19,232 nucleotides of DNA from positions 1 through 19,232 of the forward strand of contig LGGY01000006.1 in assembly GCA_001509335.1 (NCBI GenBank), written 5' to 3'. Below, one piece after another: positions 1 to 8,383 of the stretch (positions within the stretch are counted from its first letter, which is position 1; every line of letters begins with the position of its first letter). The notes beneath the pieces are model-generated. The model had not been told where the DNA came from and searched no databases. It was given only the letters and a program-made list of their open reading frames with translations. The stretch comes from Fidelibacterota bacterium 46_43. GTDB taxonomy: Bacteria; Fidelibacterota; Fidelibacteria; Fidelibacterales; Fidelibacteraceae. Position numbers and translations under genes: made by a program.

Positions 1-1892
1 AACAAATAGGTGTCACTGACCAGAGAGTCCGGGAGTTGCAAATAATGTTTAAAATGCATTTTACTATTGGGGAACATAGATTTAATAATTTCAGTATAAA
101 AAACAGTATCAATGTTTAAGTTATTCACTCCATAGTCATATAATTTATATTTTACTTTTGTTGGTTTAAATAATGTATCACCCTTATTAGATATTAGAAT
201 TTCATTTAATATCATAGATCCAGTGATAAGAGTATCACAAATATTACTTAAATTTTCTAAGGCAATGTCGGTTTTTTGTGGAATATCACTTTGAAAATAA
301 ATAAAACAATGTGTTTCATTCAAATTCTGATACCCGTTATTATACCCCGGCCAGTCGTAGCGTGCCAGGACACCGTCATAGCTGGGATAACCGGGGGTGT
401 TTTTATTTCCGTAGGGGTCGTTAAAAATAAGGGTTGTAGCCGAACTGTTTTCATAACCTATAGTTGTAATGTAATGTCCGGAACTGGTGAGGGAATTCAG
501 TAGAACAAAGGGCATGCGTTCATCTACCTGCTGAATAACCTCTGCACGGGTCGGAGTCCAGTCCACAGGCTTATTGGCCATCCCGTTTTTCCAGGCATAT
601 TCAGCCATATACCCTTTGGTGTCGGACCAGTTATTCTGGGTGATGTAACCGAAAGCTCCCCATCCGTAATTACCCCGGCTGTATCCGATCCGGTCCATGT
701 AATATCCGAGGATAGTATAGTATTTGTCGCAAATGTACCGTCCGTATGGACTCTCATGGGGGTAGGGTCTGGAGGCGGTTGTCGGCCAGGGCGTGATCGT
801 GCCGTAATAGGCCAGGCACATCACCGCCGATGTTCCTCCACAGGCTGCCGAGCCGGCACCAAACCAGTCCGGCGGATCATACACCTGATTGACATAGGGG
901 ATCTCATAATAAACAGCTCCCTTGGATGAACGAACCGGTGGATAGTAGGTGACCGATAGCGGTGTGTCCAGTGTGTGCAGGATGGATTCTCCCTTGGTGT
1001 TTGAAAGGGCGGCGATGGAACCATCCTTCTGGGTGTGAAAGATAATTCGCTGCTTCGTTTCATCCCAGAAAGGATCCATTTCAAAACGGTCTGGTGTCTT
1101 TGTGAGGTTTTCTATCGTCCCTTTTTGAATGTCACAGGCATAAAGGTCTGCATTCACAGCTTTGCCTTCCTGTACTTCAATCCGGTGAAAAAGGATAGTA
1201 GATGAATCTTTCCATACGGCTGATTGTCCCTCTGTCAGTGGATGGGCAGTTCCCCTTTCCAAAGAATAAACCCAAAGAGTTCCTCCAACGGAGGAAAAAA
1301 GCACGGATTTTCCATCAGGACTCCACTGGGGGTTGTAAAAGGCTTCTTCCAGGGCCGGAGATACCCGTATGTGTTTTCCGCTCCCGATATCCGTCAGCCA
1401 TAGTTGATCCGAATCATCATTGGAAACCACCCATTTTCCATCAGGGGAGACAGGTGTCAGATTTGCATAGGCTGGAAGATCACAGGAACGTCCGTCAGAG
1501 AGATTTAAACGGCGCCCGGAAGACCAGGCAGCCACCCCGTCCCGGGTAAAAGAAACCTGGCCGGCCTGGGAAACCGGGGCCTGCAGATGGATGATCTCAT
1601 TTTTTTTTAGGTCATACAGGACCGGCACCTGCAATCCGTTATCCAAAATAATTTTTGTTCCGATGACATTCCCAACCGGTGATTGGGTTATATGATATCC
1701 GATTCCACGCCCTTCGGCCAGTTTTTGGATGCCACCATCTTCCACGGTATACAACGCGGATGTCCGGTTGTCTGTAAAAATAATATGTCCCCTGTAAGCA
1801 CGAGGCCGGAGTATCAGTCCATCAACCTCGGCACTCTGTAGGTAAACACTGCATCCGATGAGTAATAAAACACTGTAAATAAATCTTTTCAT
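1..1892 (-). CDS. Secreted beta-propeller / C39-like cysteine peptidase, 3' end outside window
   Basis: The frame is open without a stop from the ATG at 1892 to the window edge (630 codons so far), so the C-terminus is missing. The N-terminus (MKRFIYSVLLLIGC) is a signal sequence. LIGC at residues 11-14 could be a lipobox, though it is short; signal peptidase I cleavage near QSA-E (residues 19-22) is the alternative. Residues about 30-330 carry TolB/PD40-like propeller repeats (NPQWSPDGKSVLFSS around W190, MDPFWDETKQRIIFHT around W276). Residues about 330-500 resemble the peptidase C39-like family: Gln336 in PYVNQ, Cys351 in AACGGTSA, His473 in SSGHYIT, and Asn491/Asp492 in FNDPYG form a plausible active site. 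After that comes a beta-rich region like a CARDB/Ig-type domain. An ATG at 1898 is also in frame, but AGG 6 nt before 1892 favours the shorter start. It follows the TPR lipoprotein gene by 7 nt, so the two are co-transcribed. The substrate is unknown. Confidence 0.8.
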   Translation of the reverse strand, partial: MKRFIYSVLLLIGCSVYLQSAEVDGLILRPRAYRGHIIFTDNRTSALYTVEDGGIQKLAEGRGIGYHITQSPVGNVIGTKIILDNGLQVPVLYDLKKNEIIHLQAPVSQAGQVSFTRDGVAAWSSGRRLNLSDGRSCDLPAYANLTPVSPDGKWVVSNDDSDQLWLTDIGSGKHIRVSPALEEAFYNPQWSPDGKSVLFSSVGGTLWVYSLERGTAHPLTEGQSAVWKDSSTILFHRIEVQEGKAVNADLYACDIQKGTIENLTKTPDRFEMDPFWDETKQRIIFHTQKDGSIAALSNTKGESILHTLDTPLSVTYYPPVRSSKGAVYYEIPYVNQVYDPPDWFGAGSAACGGTSAVMCLAYYGTITPWPTTASRPYPHESPYGRYICDKYYTILGYYMDRIGYSRGNYGWGAFGYITQNNWSDTKGYMAEYAWKNGMANKPVDWTPTRAEVIQQVDERMPFVLLNSLTSSGHYITTIGYENSSATTLIFNDPYGNKNTPGYPSYDGVLARYDWPGYNNGYQNLNETHCFIYFQSDIPQKTDIALENLSNICDTLITGSMILNEILISNKGDTLFKPTKVKYKLYDYGVNNLNIDTVFYTEIIKSMFPNSKMHFKHYLQLPDSLVSDTYL

Positions 1893-1899
1893 GTTCATC

Positions 1900-3021
1900 C
1901 TATTTGATTTCCATTCCGGGAATGCGTTTAAATTTAGTTTCCAGCGTTGATACATTCTCCAGGTATTGATTCCGGAGGATTTTCTGGATTTCACGGGCTC
2001 TGGCTTTGAAGGCTTCTGCTTTTTCTTCCTGATCTATCTGGGTGTAATAATGGGAAAGGTTTAAAAGAAGGGCAGGGTAAAGGGGTATGGTTTCCGGGAT
2101 GTCCTTCATGAGTTTTAAAAGAATGTCATACTCCTTTTCCGCTTTATCCATGTCCTGCATAGCCCGGTAAATTTCCGCCAGATTGCTGTGAATTTCAGCC
2201 TGTTTTATCTGGGAATCCTTTTCTTTTTTCCAGATTTTCAGGGCTTTGTTCAGGTGGGATATGGCTTCTTCAGGGCGGTTGGTCATAAAGCAGACAGAAG
2301 CCAGATTATTATGGAGGGAAGCAGATTGCAGACTGCCTGCCCCCCTGAGATTATCCACCATAGCCAATGCTTTGCGATAAAATTTTTCGGCTGTCTCATA
2401 TTTTTCCTGAGACTCCTTCAGTATGCCCAGCCGGGTTTCGATATCAGCAATCATCACATGATTGGAATCGGCTTTTTCTACGAGTCCAATGGCTTTGAAA
2501 TAGAGCGCTTCGGCGTCATCCATACGTTGAAAAGCCTGGTTCACTTCAGCGTACCGTCTGTAGATATCCGCCAGCAATAGATAATTTTCTTGATGAGCCA
2601 TGGCAGTTGCCGTCATGGCTTTATCCAGATAATTTTTTGCCAGACGGGGTTCTCCCAGGGTCATGGCGAAATCAGCAAGTTGTATGTATATACGGATGGT
2701 TTTCTCATCTTTGGGTCCGTAAAGAACTTCTGCCATGGATTGTGCCCGAAGTCCCGCTTCAAACGCACGGTGAGCATCCCCTATTTCCGTGCCCAAACGA
2801 CTTAAATCCATGAGATCTTTCAATGCTTCGGGACTCGCTTCGCCTTGTTGTTGGATCTCAAGAATGAGATCATCCATCCGGTGGAGCAGTTTCTCCTCTT
2901 TTGACGTATGAATCCAGCCGACATAACGGTCGTAAAGTGAAGTGGAATCCTTTTCACATCCCGTGAATAGGACGGATAGAAGAATGGCGGTTATAACGAT
3001 GGATAATGACAGGTGACGCAT
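1900..3021 (-). CDS. TPR-repeat lipoprotein
   Basis: A 373-residue protein. The signal peptide ends in a lipobox, FTGC, with the lipidated Cys at residue 22, so it is probably anchored in a membrane facing the periplasm or cell surface. From about residue 70 to 345 there are roughly six helical tetratricopeptide repeats with the usual small/aromatic pattern (e.g. HNNLASVCFMTNRPEEAISHL, HSNLAEIYRAMQDMDKAEKEY), a scaffold for protein-protein contacts. No catalytic domain is visible. A GTG two codons upstream (3027) is possible, but GGGAG sits 5 nt before the ATG at 3021, which decides the start. The TAG stop lies in the Shine-Dalgarno region of the downstream propeller/peptidase gene, so the two are translationally close and may act together on the envelope. 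No convincing promoter is visible in the 50 nt between this gene and the tRNA terminator. Confidence 0.85.
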   Translation of the reverse strand: MRHLSLSIVITAILLSVLFTGCEKDSTSLYDRYVGWIHTSKEEKLLHRMDDLILEIQQQGEASPEALKDLMDLSRLGTEIGDAHRAFEAGLRAQSMAEVLYGPKDEKTIRIYIQLADFAMTLGEPRLAKNYLDKAMTATAMAHQENYLLLADIYRRYAEVNQAFQRMDDAEALYFKAIGLVEKADSNHVMIADIETRLGILKESQEKYETAEKFYRKALAMVDNLRGAGSLQSASLHNNLASVCFMTNRPEEAISHLNKALKIWKKEKDSQIKQAEIHSNLAEIYRAMQDMDKAEKEYDILLKLMKDIPETIPLYPALLLNLSHYYTQIDQEEKAEAFKARAREIQKILRNQYLENVSTLETKFKRIPGMEIK

Positions 3022-3071
3022 AATCACTCCCTTTTTTGGTACAGGTCAATGATAAATAAATTTGAGGTATT

Positions 3072-3095
3072 AAAAAAGCCCCATTCGGGGCCTTT
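3072..3095 (-). terminator. Rho-independent terminator after tRNA-Gly
   Basis: Read on the minus strand it is GCCCC-GAAT-GGGGC followed by TTTTTT, a compact GC-rich hairpin with a T run 4 nt past the tRNA 3' end. It would end the tRNA transcript and any read-through from trpA. Confidence 0.9.
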
Positions 3096-3098
3096 CAG

Positions 3099-3170
3099 AG
3101 CGAGAGACGAGACTCGAACTCGCGACAGCCACGTTGGCAACGTGGGGCTCTACCACTGAGCTACTCTCGC
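3099..3170 (-). tRNA. tRNA-Gly (anticodon GCC)
   Basis: The 72-nt cloverleaf folds by eye. The acceptor stem is GCGAGAG/CTCTCGC with discriminator T. The D arm is GCTC-AGTGGTAGA-GC. The anticodon stem-loop is CCACG-TTGCCAA-CGTGG with anticodon GCC, and the T loop is TTCGAGT. The 3' CCA is not encoded; CTG follows instead. It lies between trpA and the TPR lipoprotein gene and has its own promoter and terminator. Confidence 0.95.
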
Positions 3171-3189
3171 GTTTCTCAAAAATCGTGTT

Positions 3190-3218
3190 ATTTTACTTTG
3201 AATGGGTTTAAGAAGCAA
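3190..3218 (-). promoter_or_regulatory. Predicted sigma70-type promoter of tRNA-Gly
   Basis: On the minus strand TTGCTT (3218-3213), a 17-nt spacer and TAAAAT (3195-3190) lie 19 nt upstream of the mature tRNA 5' end. The tRNA can therefore be made independently of the trp operon that ends just before it. Confidence 0.55.
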
Positions 3219-3229
3219 GAAAAAATGAC

Positions 3230-4030
3230 TTATTCCGGCAATGAGAATGGAGTGAGGGTTTGAATGAATTCCCGGATTTTCGGAGCCAGATTATCAGACG
3301 GGATTTTTTCAAGATGTTTGATAAAGGCGGTTCCGATAATAACCCCGTCGGCATACTGTGTATAAAAAGCGATGTCTTCCCGGGATCGGATCCCAAACCC
3401 CACCAGGAAAGGGTGTTGCAGCGTTTGTTTCAGTTTTTTTAAAAACCAGAGAATTTCTGTGTCATGACGGCTTTTCCGGCCGGTGACCCCTTTATAGGCA
3501 ACAGCATAAATAAAGGAGGTACTGTCCCTGTCAATGGCCGCAATCCGTTCGGAAGATGCATTGGGGGGAAGAAGATGAACCAGGTCCAGATTGAATTTTT
3601 TAAACAGGGGATTAAAGAGTCTGCTTTCTTCCAGGGGAAGATCCGGAATAATCAGTCCGTTGGCGCCCCACACGCTTGCCTGCTGCAAAAAGGTCTCCAC
3701 ACCATAGCGATAGACAGGGTTGAGATAGGTCATTAAAAGGATGGGGATGGACGAAAACTGACGGACTTCTTTCAGAATTTCAAAGGTATGTGAAAGCCGG
3801 AACCCATTGGTTAATGCGGTTTGAGAAGCTTGTTGGATAACCGGCCCGTCAGCCATGGGATCGGAAAAGGGAATCCCCAGTTCGATAAAATCAACACCGG
3901 CTTTATCCAACTCCAGGATGATCCGGGGGGTATCGCGGAGATGAGGATATCCGGCTGTGACGTAGATAGAGAGCAGTGAGTCCCCGGTAGCTCTTTTATC
4001 ACGGATTAGGGTATTCAGTGCTTGATTCAT
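3230..4030 (-). CDS. trpA: Tryptophan synthase alpha subunit
   Basis: 266 residues, full family length. It cleaves indole-3-glycerol phosphate to indole and glyceraldehyde 3-phosphate, and passes indole through the tunnel to TrpB. The signature FIELGIPFSDPMADGP is present, with the two catalytic acids at Glu50 and Asp61. The phosphate-binding end (VGFGIRSREDI, DGVIIGTAF) is intact. The ATG overlaps the trpB stop as ATGA, giving the usual B-A translational coupling that keeps the subunits at 1:1. It is the last cistron of the trp operon. No terminator of its own is visible before the tRNA-Gly. Confidence 0.98.
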   Translation of the reverse strand: MNQALNTLIRDKRATGDSLLSIYVTAGYPHLRDTPRIILELDKAGVDFIELGIPFSDPMADGPVIQQASQTALTNGFRLSHTFEILKEVRQFSSIPILLMTYLNPVYRYGVETFLQQASVWGANGLIIPDLPLEESRLFNPLFKKFNLDLVHLLPPNASSERIAAIDRDSTSFIYAVAYKGVTGRKSRHDTEILWFLKKLKQTLQHPFLVGFGIRSREDIAFYTQYADGVIIGTAFIKHLEKIPSDNLAPKIREFIQTLTPFSLPE

Positions 4031-5220
4031 AAGTGTCCTTTCTTTTTAGGGTATTGTGAATAGACCAGCATATCTTTATCTCCCCGGCCGCTGAGGTTAA
4101 CGATAATAACTGTCTCTTTTTCTGTATTGGGAGCTGTGTTTTCCAGAAAGGCCAGGGCATGTGCGCTTTCCAGGGCAGGAATGATGCCTTCCAGACGGCA
4201 CAATAGAAATGCGGCGTTCAGTGCTTCTTCGTCAGTAACGCTAACATAACGTGCCCGCCTGGTTTCAAATAAATAACTGTGTTCCGGTCCCACTCCGGGA
4301 TAATCCAGTCCGGCGGAAAGGGAGTGGGCCAGTTGGACCTGGCCATCGTAATCCTGCAGAAGATAACTCTTCATACCGTGAAAGATGCCTGTCCGTCCTT
4401 TCGTGAGAGAGGCAGCGTGTTTGCCTGTGTCCAGACCGCATCCTGCCGCTTCCACTCCGATCATTTCCACGTCAGGATATTTTAACAGGGGATAAAAAAG
4501 GCCAAGGGCATTGCTTCCGCCACCGACACAGGCCAGTAAAATATCCGGAAGCCGTTTTTCCTTTTTGTTAACCTGTTTTATAACCTCTTCCCCGATAATT
4601 TTCTGAAAGTGACGCACAATCAGGGGAAAGGGATGGGGACCCACTACAGACCCGATAATGTAATGTGTGGTGTCACTGTTGGCGATCCAGTCTCTCAGGG
4701 CTTCATTTGTGGCATCCTTCAGGGTCTTAGTCCCTGCATGAACCGGCATAACCTCAGCTCCCAGCATCTGCATTCTGTCTACGTTGGGTTTCTGGCGCTC
4801 CATATCTTCCGTCCCCATGTAAATACGGCATTCAAGGCCTGCCCTTGCAGCTACAGTGGCTGTGGCAACGCCATGCTGACCTGCCCCCGTCTCGGCAATA
4901 ATCCGCCTTTTTCCCATGAATTGCGCCAGTAAGATTTGTCCCAGCGTATTATTGATTTTATGAGCACCGGTGTGACACAAATCCTCTCTTTTTAAATAGA
5001 TGCGTCCTCCGCCATAATGCCGGGTCAGATTTTCGGCATAATAGAGAGGTGTGGGTCTCCCTGCATACTCTCTCAGGTCGGATAGATACTGCTTTTGATA
5101 ATCCCTGTTTTTTCGGAAGGTGTGAAAGGCCAGTTCCAGTTCCTGCAGCGCCGGCCGTAGGACCTCCGGGGCAAAGCAACCGCCGTATTGACCAAAATAT
5201 CCTTTATGAATGGATGTCAT
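4027..5220 (-). CDS. trpB: Tryptophan synthase beta subunit
   Basis: 397 residues, the standard TrpB1 length. It is a PLP enzyme that condenses indole with L-serine to tryptophan. The PLP Schiff-base lysine is Lys88 in HTGAHKINNTLGQ, the catalytic Glu is in AETGAGQHG, and the cofactor phosphate loop is GGGSNA. The frame is open 24 codons further upstream, but that part is the trpF 3' end read in another frame. The ATG at 5220 with GGAG 7 nt before it and the MTSIHKGYFGQYGG start match the family. It overlaps the end of trpF by 17 nt and the start of trpA by 4 nt. Confidence 0.98.
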   Translation of the reverse strand: MTSIHKGYFGQYGGCFAPEVLRPALQELELAFHTFRKNRDYQKQYLSDLREYAGRPTPLYYAENLTRHYGGGRIYLKREDLCHTGAHKINNTLGQILLAQFMGKRRIIAETGAGQHGVATATVAARAGLECRIYMGTEDMERQKPNVDRMQMLGAEVMPVHAGTKTLKDATNEALRDWIANSDTTHYIIGSVVGPHPFPLIVRHFQKIIGEEVIKQVNKKEKRLPDILLACVGGGSNALGLFYPLLKYPDVEMIGVEAAGCGLDTGKHAASLTKGRTGIFHGMKSYLLQDYDGQVQLAHSLSAGLDYPGVGPEHSYLFETRRARYVSVTDEEALNAAFLLCRLEGIIPALESAHALAFLENTAPNTEKETVIIVNLSGRGDKDMLVYSQYPKKKGHL

Positions 5221-5890
5221 GGATGATCTCCGCTTTTGTGTCTGTTTTTTTCTCGTTTTTTCCAAGCTGTTCCATGTTAAAAGCATGAACACGTGAAATC
5301 AATGTCCGGATTTTTTGAAAATCTTTTTCACCGGGGACTGATTCCGAGCCGCCGGCGATATCGATGACTGCAGGGTGGACTTCTACCAGGGCATCCCGAA
5401 TCGTTTCACCGGTGATTCCCCCGGCAAGGATCAGTTTATCCCGGGGAATTGAACCGGGAATTGTTTTCCAGTCAAAAACCTTTCCCGTACCCCCGTATCC
5501 CTTTTTGGAAAAGGAATCAATTAAAAGCATATCCGGTGTTTTTAAATTTTGAATTAATGCTTTTTTTACACGTTCCGTGCTCCGGAATGCCCAGATAACG
5601 GGAAAAGGAAAGGGATGAAAGGATTCAAAATCCTTCGGTTCATAAACCTGCATGGCCCGGCAGCCGGTATATTTCTGAAGGGTGATGACATCCTCTGCAA
5701 CCGGATGTACCAGTATGCCGACGGGAGTGGTATAAAAGGGAAGATGCCGGATGATGTCTGCGGCCTTATCAGGCGTGATATAGCGGGGACTGCCGGGATA
5801 AAATATGAAGCCAAGGATTGAAATGCCGTATTCTACAGCCTGAAGTGCATCTGTGCGGGAGGTGAAGCCACAGATTTTTAATTGAGTCAT
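5204..5890 (-). CDS. trpF: Phosphoribosylanthranilate isomerase
   Basis: 228 residues. It performs the Amadori rearrangement of N-(5-phosphoribosyl)anthranilate to CdRP, the third step from chorismate. A single (beta/alpha)8 barrel carries the catalytic Cys7 in KICGFT and Asp125 in LLIDSFSKKGYGGTG, with phosphate-binding ends LAGGIT and VIDIAGGSES. The start at 5890 is set by the ATGA overlap with trpC and a GGAGGG upstream. The open frame extends upstream but is not needed. The last 20 or so residues are a charged, Lys/Asp-rich tail beyond the barrel that runs into the trpB start. Confidence 0.96.
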   Translation of the reverse strand: MTQLKICGFTSRTDALQAVEYGISILGFIFYPGSPRYITPDKAADIIRHLPFYTTPVGILVHPVAEDVITLQKYTGCRAMQVYEPKDFESFHPFPFPVIWAFRSTERVKKALIQNLKTPDMLLIDSFSKKGYGGTGKVFDWKTIPGSIPRDKLILAGGITGETIRDALVEVHPAVIDIAGGSESVPGEKDFQKIRTLISRVHAFNMEQLGKNEKKTDTKAEIIHDIHS

Positions 5891-6714
5891 CCCTTGGTTC
5901 CCTCCACAGCGGATAGAAAAGCGTTCAATAAGGGTATCGGATCTTCTGCCCGCATGAGGGATTCTCCGACAAGGGCTCCGCGAAAACCACTGACGGCCAG
6001 TCTGCGGCAAAGATCCGGGTTTTTAATACCGCTTTCACTGATCACAGGAATCTTCTCCGGAAGATACGGTTTCAGAATGAAAGAGATCTCCGGATCAACC
6101 TGGAAAGTCCGTAAATCCCGGTTGTTGATTCCCAGAATCAGGTGTTGTACCGCCGGAATCTTATCCAGGTCTTCCCGGTTGTGCAGCTCGAAGAGGATTT
6201 CCAGACCGCAAGCCTCCGCCGTGTCGCTGAGCTCCCGGATTTTCTTATTCGATAAAAGGGCTGCAATCAACAGAATAACATCCGCACCGGCAGCTTTGGC
6301 TTCATAAACCTGGTATGGATCAATGATAAAATCCTTATAAAGAATGGGCAGAGAAATCGTTTGCCGGACCTGTCGTACATGATCGGGATGTCCCCGAAAA
6401 AAATGTTCTTCCGTGAGAACCGAAACTGCAGAAGCACCGCCCTTTTCGTAGAACCGGGCCTGGTGAACCGGGTTAAAATCTTTACGGATGATTCCCCGGG
6501 ATGGAGACGCCATTTTTATTTCACAGATAAAATGAAAAGCGGTGCCCTTTGTCATGTGACGGTATAAGGATCGGGTCTCGCTCATGACCATGGCTGTTTT
6601 CTTTAGGCGGCTTATGGGAATTTCAGTTTTTTTCCGGTCAAGATCCTGTTGTTTGCGGCTCAGGATGTCATTCAGAAAATGATGATGCCGGGATGTAAGT
6701 ACGGGGGTTGTCAT
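5887..6714 (-). CDS. trpC: Indole-3-glycerol phosphate synthase
   Basis: 275 residues. It decarboxylates and cyclises CdRP to indole-3-glycerol phosphate. The motifs in order are CEIKMASPSRG (Glu65, Lys67), ILYKDFIID (catalytic Lys127), LFELHN (Glu176), GINNRDL (Asn197) and ISESGI (Glu227, Ser228), so the active site is complete. It is monofunctional, with trpF encoded separately, unlike the E. coli trpCF fusion. AGGAG lies 6 nt before the ATG. It follows trpD by 41 nt, the widest gap in the operon, and overlaps trpF by 4 nt. It contains no Trp residue. Confidence 0.97.
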   Translation of the reverse strand: MTTPVLTSRHHHFLNDILSRKQQDLDRKKTEIPISRLKKTAMVMSETRSLYRHMTKGTAFHFICEIKMASPSRGIIRKDFNPVHQARFYEKGGASAVSVLTEEHFFRGHPDHVRQVRQTISLPILYKDFIIDPYQVYEAKAAGADVILLIAALLSNKKIRELSDTAEACGLEILFELHNREDLDKIPAVQHLILGINNRDLRTFQVDPEISFILKPYLPEKIPVISESGIKNPDLCRRLAVSGFRGALVGESLMRAEDPIPLLNAFLSAVEGTKG

Positions 6715-6755
6715 TATGACTCCTGTCAGGATATGGATGTGTGTCTTTGTGAGAT

Positions 6756-7775
6756 TTATACTGTATAGCTCTGACTAATCTTCCGCAGGGCATTGAGTTT
6801 AGCCAGTGCGGCTCCGCTGTCGATTATCGCTTCCGCCAGTCCCATACCTTCGGGGATGGTGGTAACCTTTCCTGCCACGTAAAAGGCAAAGGCGGCATTC
6901 AGTACAATCATATCCCGGGCAGAATTTTTTTCACCGGACAGCAAGGTGGTAATTTTTTGGGCATTATACCGGCTGTCCGTTCCATAGATGGCATCCATGT
7001 TATTAACGGGAGGTGTTTTTTGCTGATACATATATTCCCGGATATGTCCGTTATCGATTTCATAAATATAATTGGACGCAAAGGGAGAGACTTCATCGTA
7101 GCCGTCATCACTGTGAACCGTACAGGCTTTGGTGTGTCCTTTCATAAGCATGACTTCTGCCAGTTTCTTCGCCGTTTCACGGTTATAGGTCCCCACTAAC
7201 TGACGCCGGACTCCTGCCGGATTCGTGAGCGGTCCCAGCATATTGAAAATGGTCCGTAATCCCAGGTTTTTCCGGTGGGGAAGGACAGCTTTCATGGCTG
7301 GATGGTAGCGGGGTGCAAAGAGAAAACCAATGCCTGTTTCCCGGATACAGGTCAATACTTCACCGGGGCCCAGGTTGATATTGATTCCAAGGGTTTCTAA
7401 TACATCTGCCGATCCACACCGGCTTGAAACAGACCGGTTTCCGTGCTTGGCCACGGGGACACCTCCGGCTGAAACGACAAAAGCGCTGGCTGTGGAAACA
7501 TTAAACGAGTGTTTTTTATCGCCCCCTGTTCCGCAGACATCGATAGCATCTTCCATTGTGAGATCGACTCTCACCATGTTGGCTTCCATGGTATCAACAA
7601 AGCCTAAAATTTCCTCCACCGACTCCCCTTTCATCCGGAGTCCCATTAACAAGGCTCCGATTTCACCCGGGGTGACGGTCCCTCTGATGATTCTCTCCAG
7701 TGCCTGTGATGACTCACGGCGTGATAAATCCTCGCCCTGGGCAATTTTTTCCAAAAAAGGTTTTAATGTTTCCAT
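6756..7775 (-). CDS. trpD: Anthranilate phosphoribosyltransferase
   Basis: 339 residues. It transfers phosphoribose from PRPP to anthranilate. The PRPP pyrophosphate loop GTGGD (82-86), NVST (92-95), KHGNRSVSS (110-118) and the downstream DDGYDE metal/diphosphate motif are all present. It is monofunctional, with the glutamine amidotransferase a separate gene (trpG) rather than fused as in E. coli. GGAG lies 6 nt upstream of the ATG, and the gene overlaps the trpG end by 13 nt. It contains no Trp residue. Confidence 0.98.
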   Translation of the reverse strand: METLKPFLEKIAQGEDLSRRESSQALERIIRGTVTPGEIGALLMGLRMKGESVEEILGFVDTMEANMVRVDLTMEDAIDVCGTGGDKKHSFNVSTASAFVVSAGGVPVAKHGNRSVSSRCGSADVLETLGININLGPGEVLTCIRETGIGFLFAPRYHPAMKAVLPHRKNLGLRTIFNMLGPLTNPAGVRRQLVGTYNRETAKKLAEVMLMKGHTKACTVHSDDGYDEVSPFASNYIYEIDNGHIREYMYQQKTPPVNNMDAIYGTDSRYNAQKITTLLSGEKNSARDMIVLNAAFAFYVAGKVTTIPEGMGLAEAIIDSGAALAKLNALRKISQSYTV

Positions 7776-8383
7776 GGCTTCTCCATGTGTTGTTTATTCT
7801 CAGAGGGTTCCTTTGTTATAAACATATCCAGCCAGTTATGAATCAGAGTTTCTCCAAAGGAGGTTAGAATGGATTCAGGATGAAACTGGACGCCTGAAAC
7901 CGGATATTCTCTGTGATTGATTCCCATGATCAGGCCGTCTTTTGTCCGGGCGTTGATGCATAAAGAAGGGGAGAGGGATTTAGGATCTGCAACCAGAGAA
8001 TGATAGCGGGTGGCAAAGAAGGGAGAGGGGATATGACGGTACAGGATGTATCCATTATGAAAAATTTCCGATGTTTTTCCGTGAACCGGTTTTTTTCCCT
8101 GAATGATTTCTCCCCCGAAAGCACCTGCGATACACTGATGTCCCAGGCAGACTCCCAGGATGGGTATATCCCGGTAAAATGTCCGGACAACCGTCAGGGA
8201 AATCCCTGCCTTTTCAGGATATCCCGGACCGGGAGAAATGACGATACCGTCGGGGTTAAGCTGACGGATAAAGTCAATATCCGCCTCATTATTGCGGATG
8301 ACGTGTATCTTTTCACCCCTGCTCCCGAACATTTGAACAAGGTTGTAGGTGAAAGAGTCGAAGTTATCAATGAATAAAATCAT
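7763..8383 (-). CDS. trpG: Anthranilate synthase component II (glutamine amidotransferase)
   Basis: 206 residues. It is a class I amidotransferase that releases ammonia from glutamine for TrpE. The nucleophile is Cys79 in GVCLGHQ and the His/Glu pair is His168/Glu170 in VQFHPES. The oxyanion region is SPGPGYPEKAG. The start at 8383 is chosen because MILFIDNFDSFTYNL is the family N-terminus and a strong GGAGG lies 6 nt before it; the longer open frame upstream lies in trpE. The gene overlaps the trpE end by 17 nt. Such a subunit may also serve PabB in folate synthesis, which the sequence cannot settle. Confidence 0.97.
   Translation of the reverse strand: MILFIDNFDSFTYNLVQMFGSRGEKIHVIRNNEADIDFIRQLNPDGIVISPGPGYPEKAGISLTVVRTFYRDIPILGVCLGHQCIAGAFGGEIIQGKKPVHGKTSEIFHNGYILYRHIPSPFFATRYHSLVADPKSLSPSLCINARTKDGLIMGINHREYPVSGVQFHPESILTSFGETLIHNWLDMFITKEPSENKQHMEKPWKH

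Noticed and set aside
524..1549. Short open frames on both strands inside the left-edge region (e.g. 524-757 minus, 821-1084 minus, 1202-1549 plus)
   Set aside because: A single minus-strand frame is open from 1892 to the window edge and encodes recognisable propeller and peptidase domains. The short frames are shadows of it.
5221..5292. Longer trpB with 24 extra N-terminal residues
   Set aside because: That stretch lies in the trpF coding region. The ATG at 5220 has a good ribosome site and gives the standard TrpB N-terminus.
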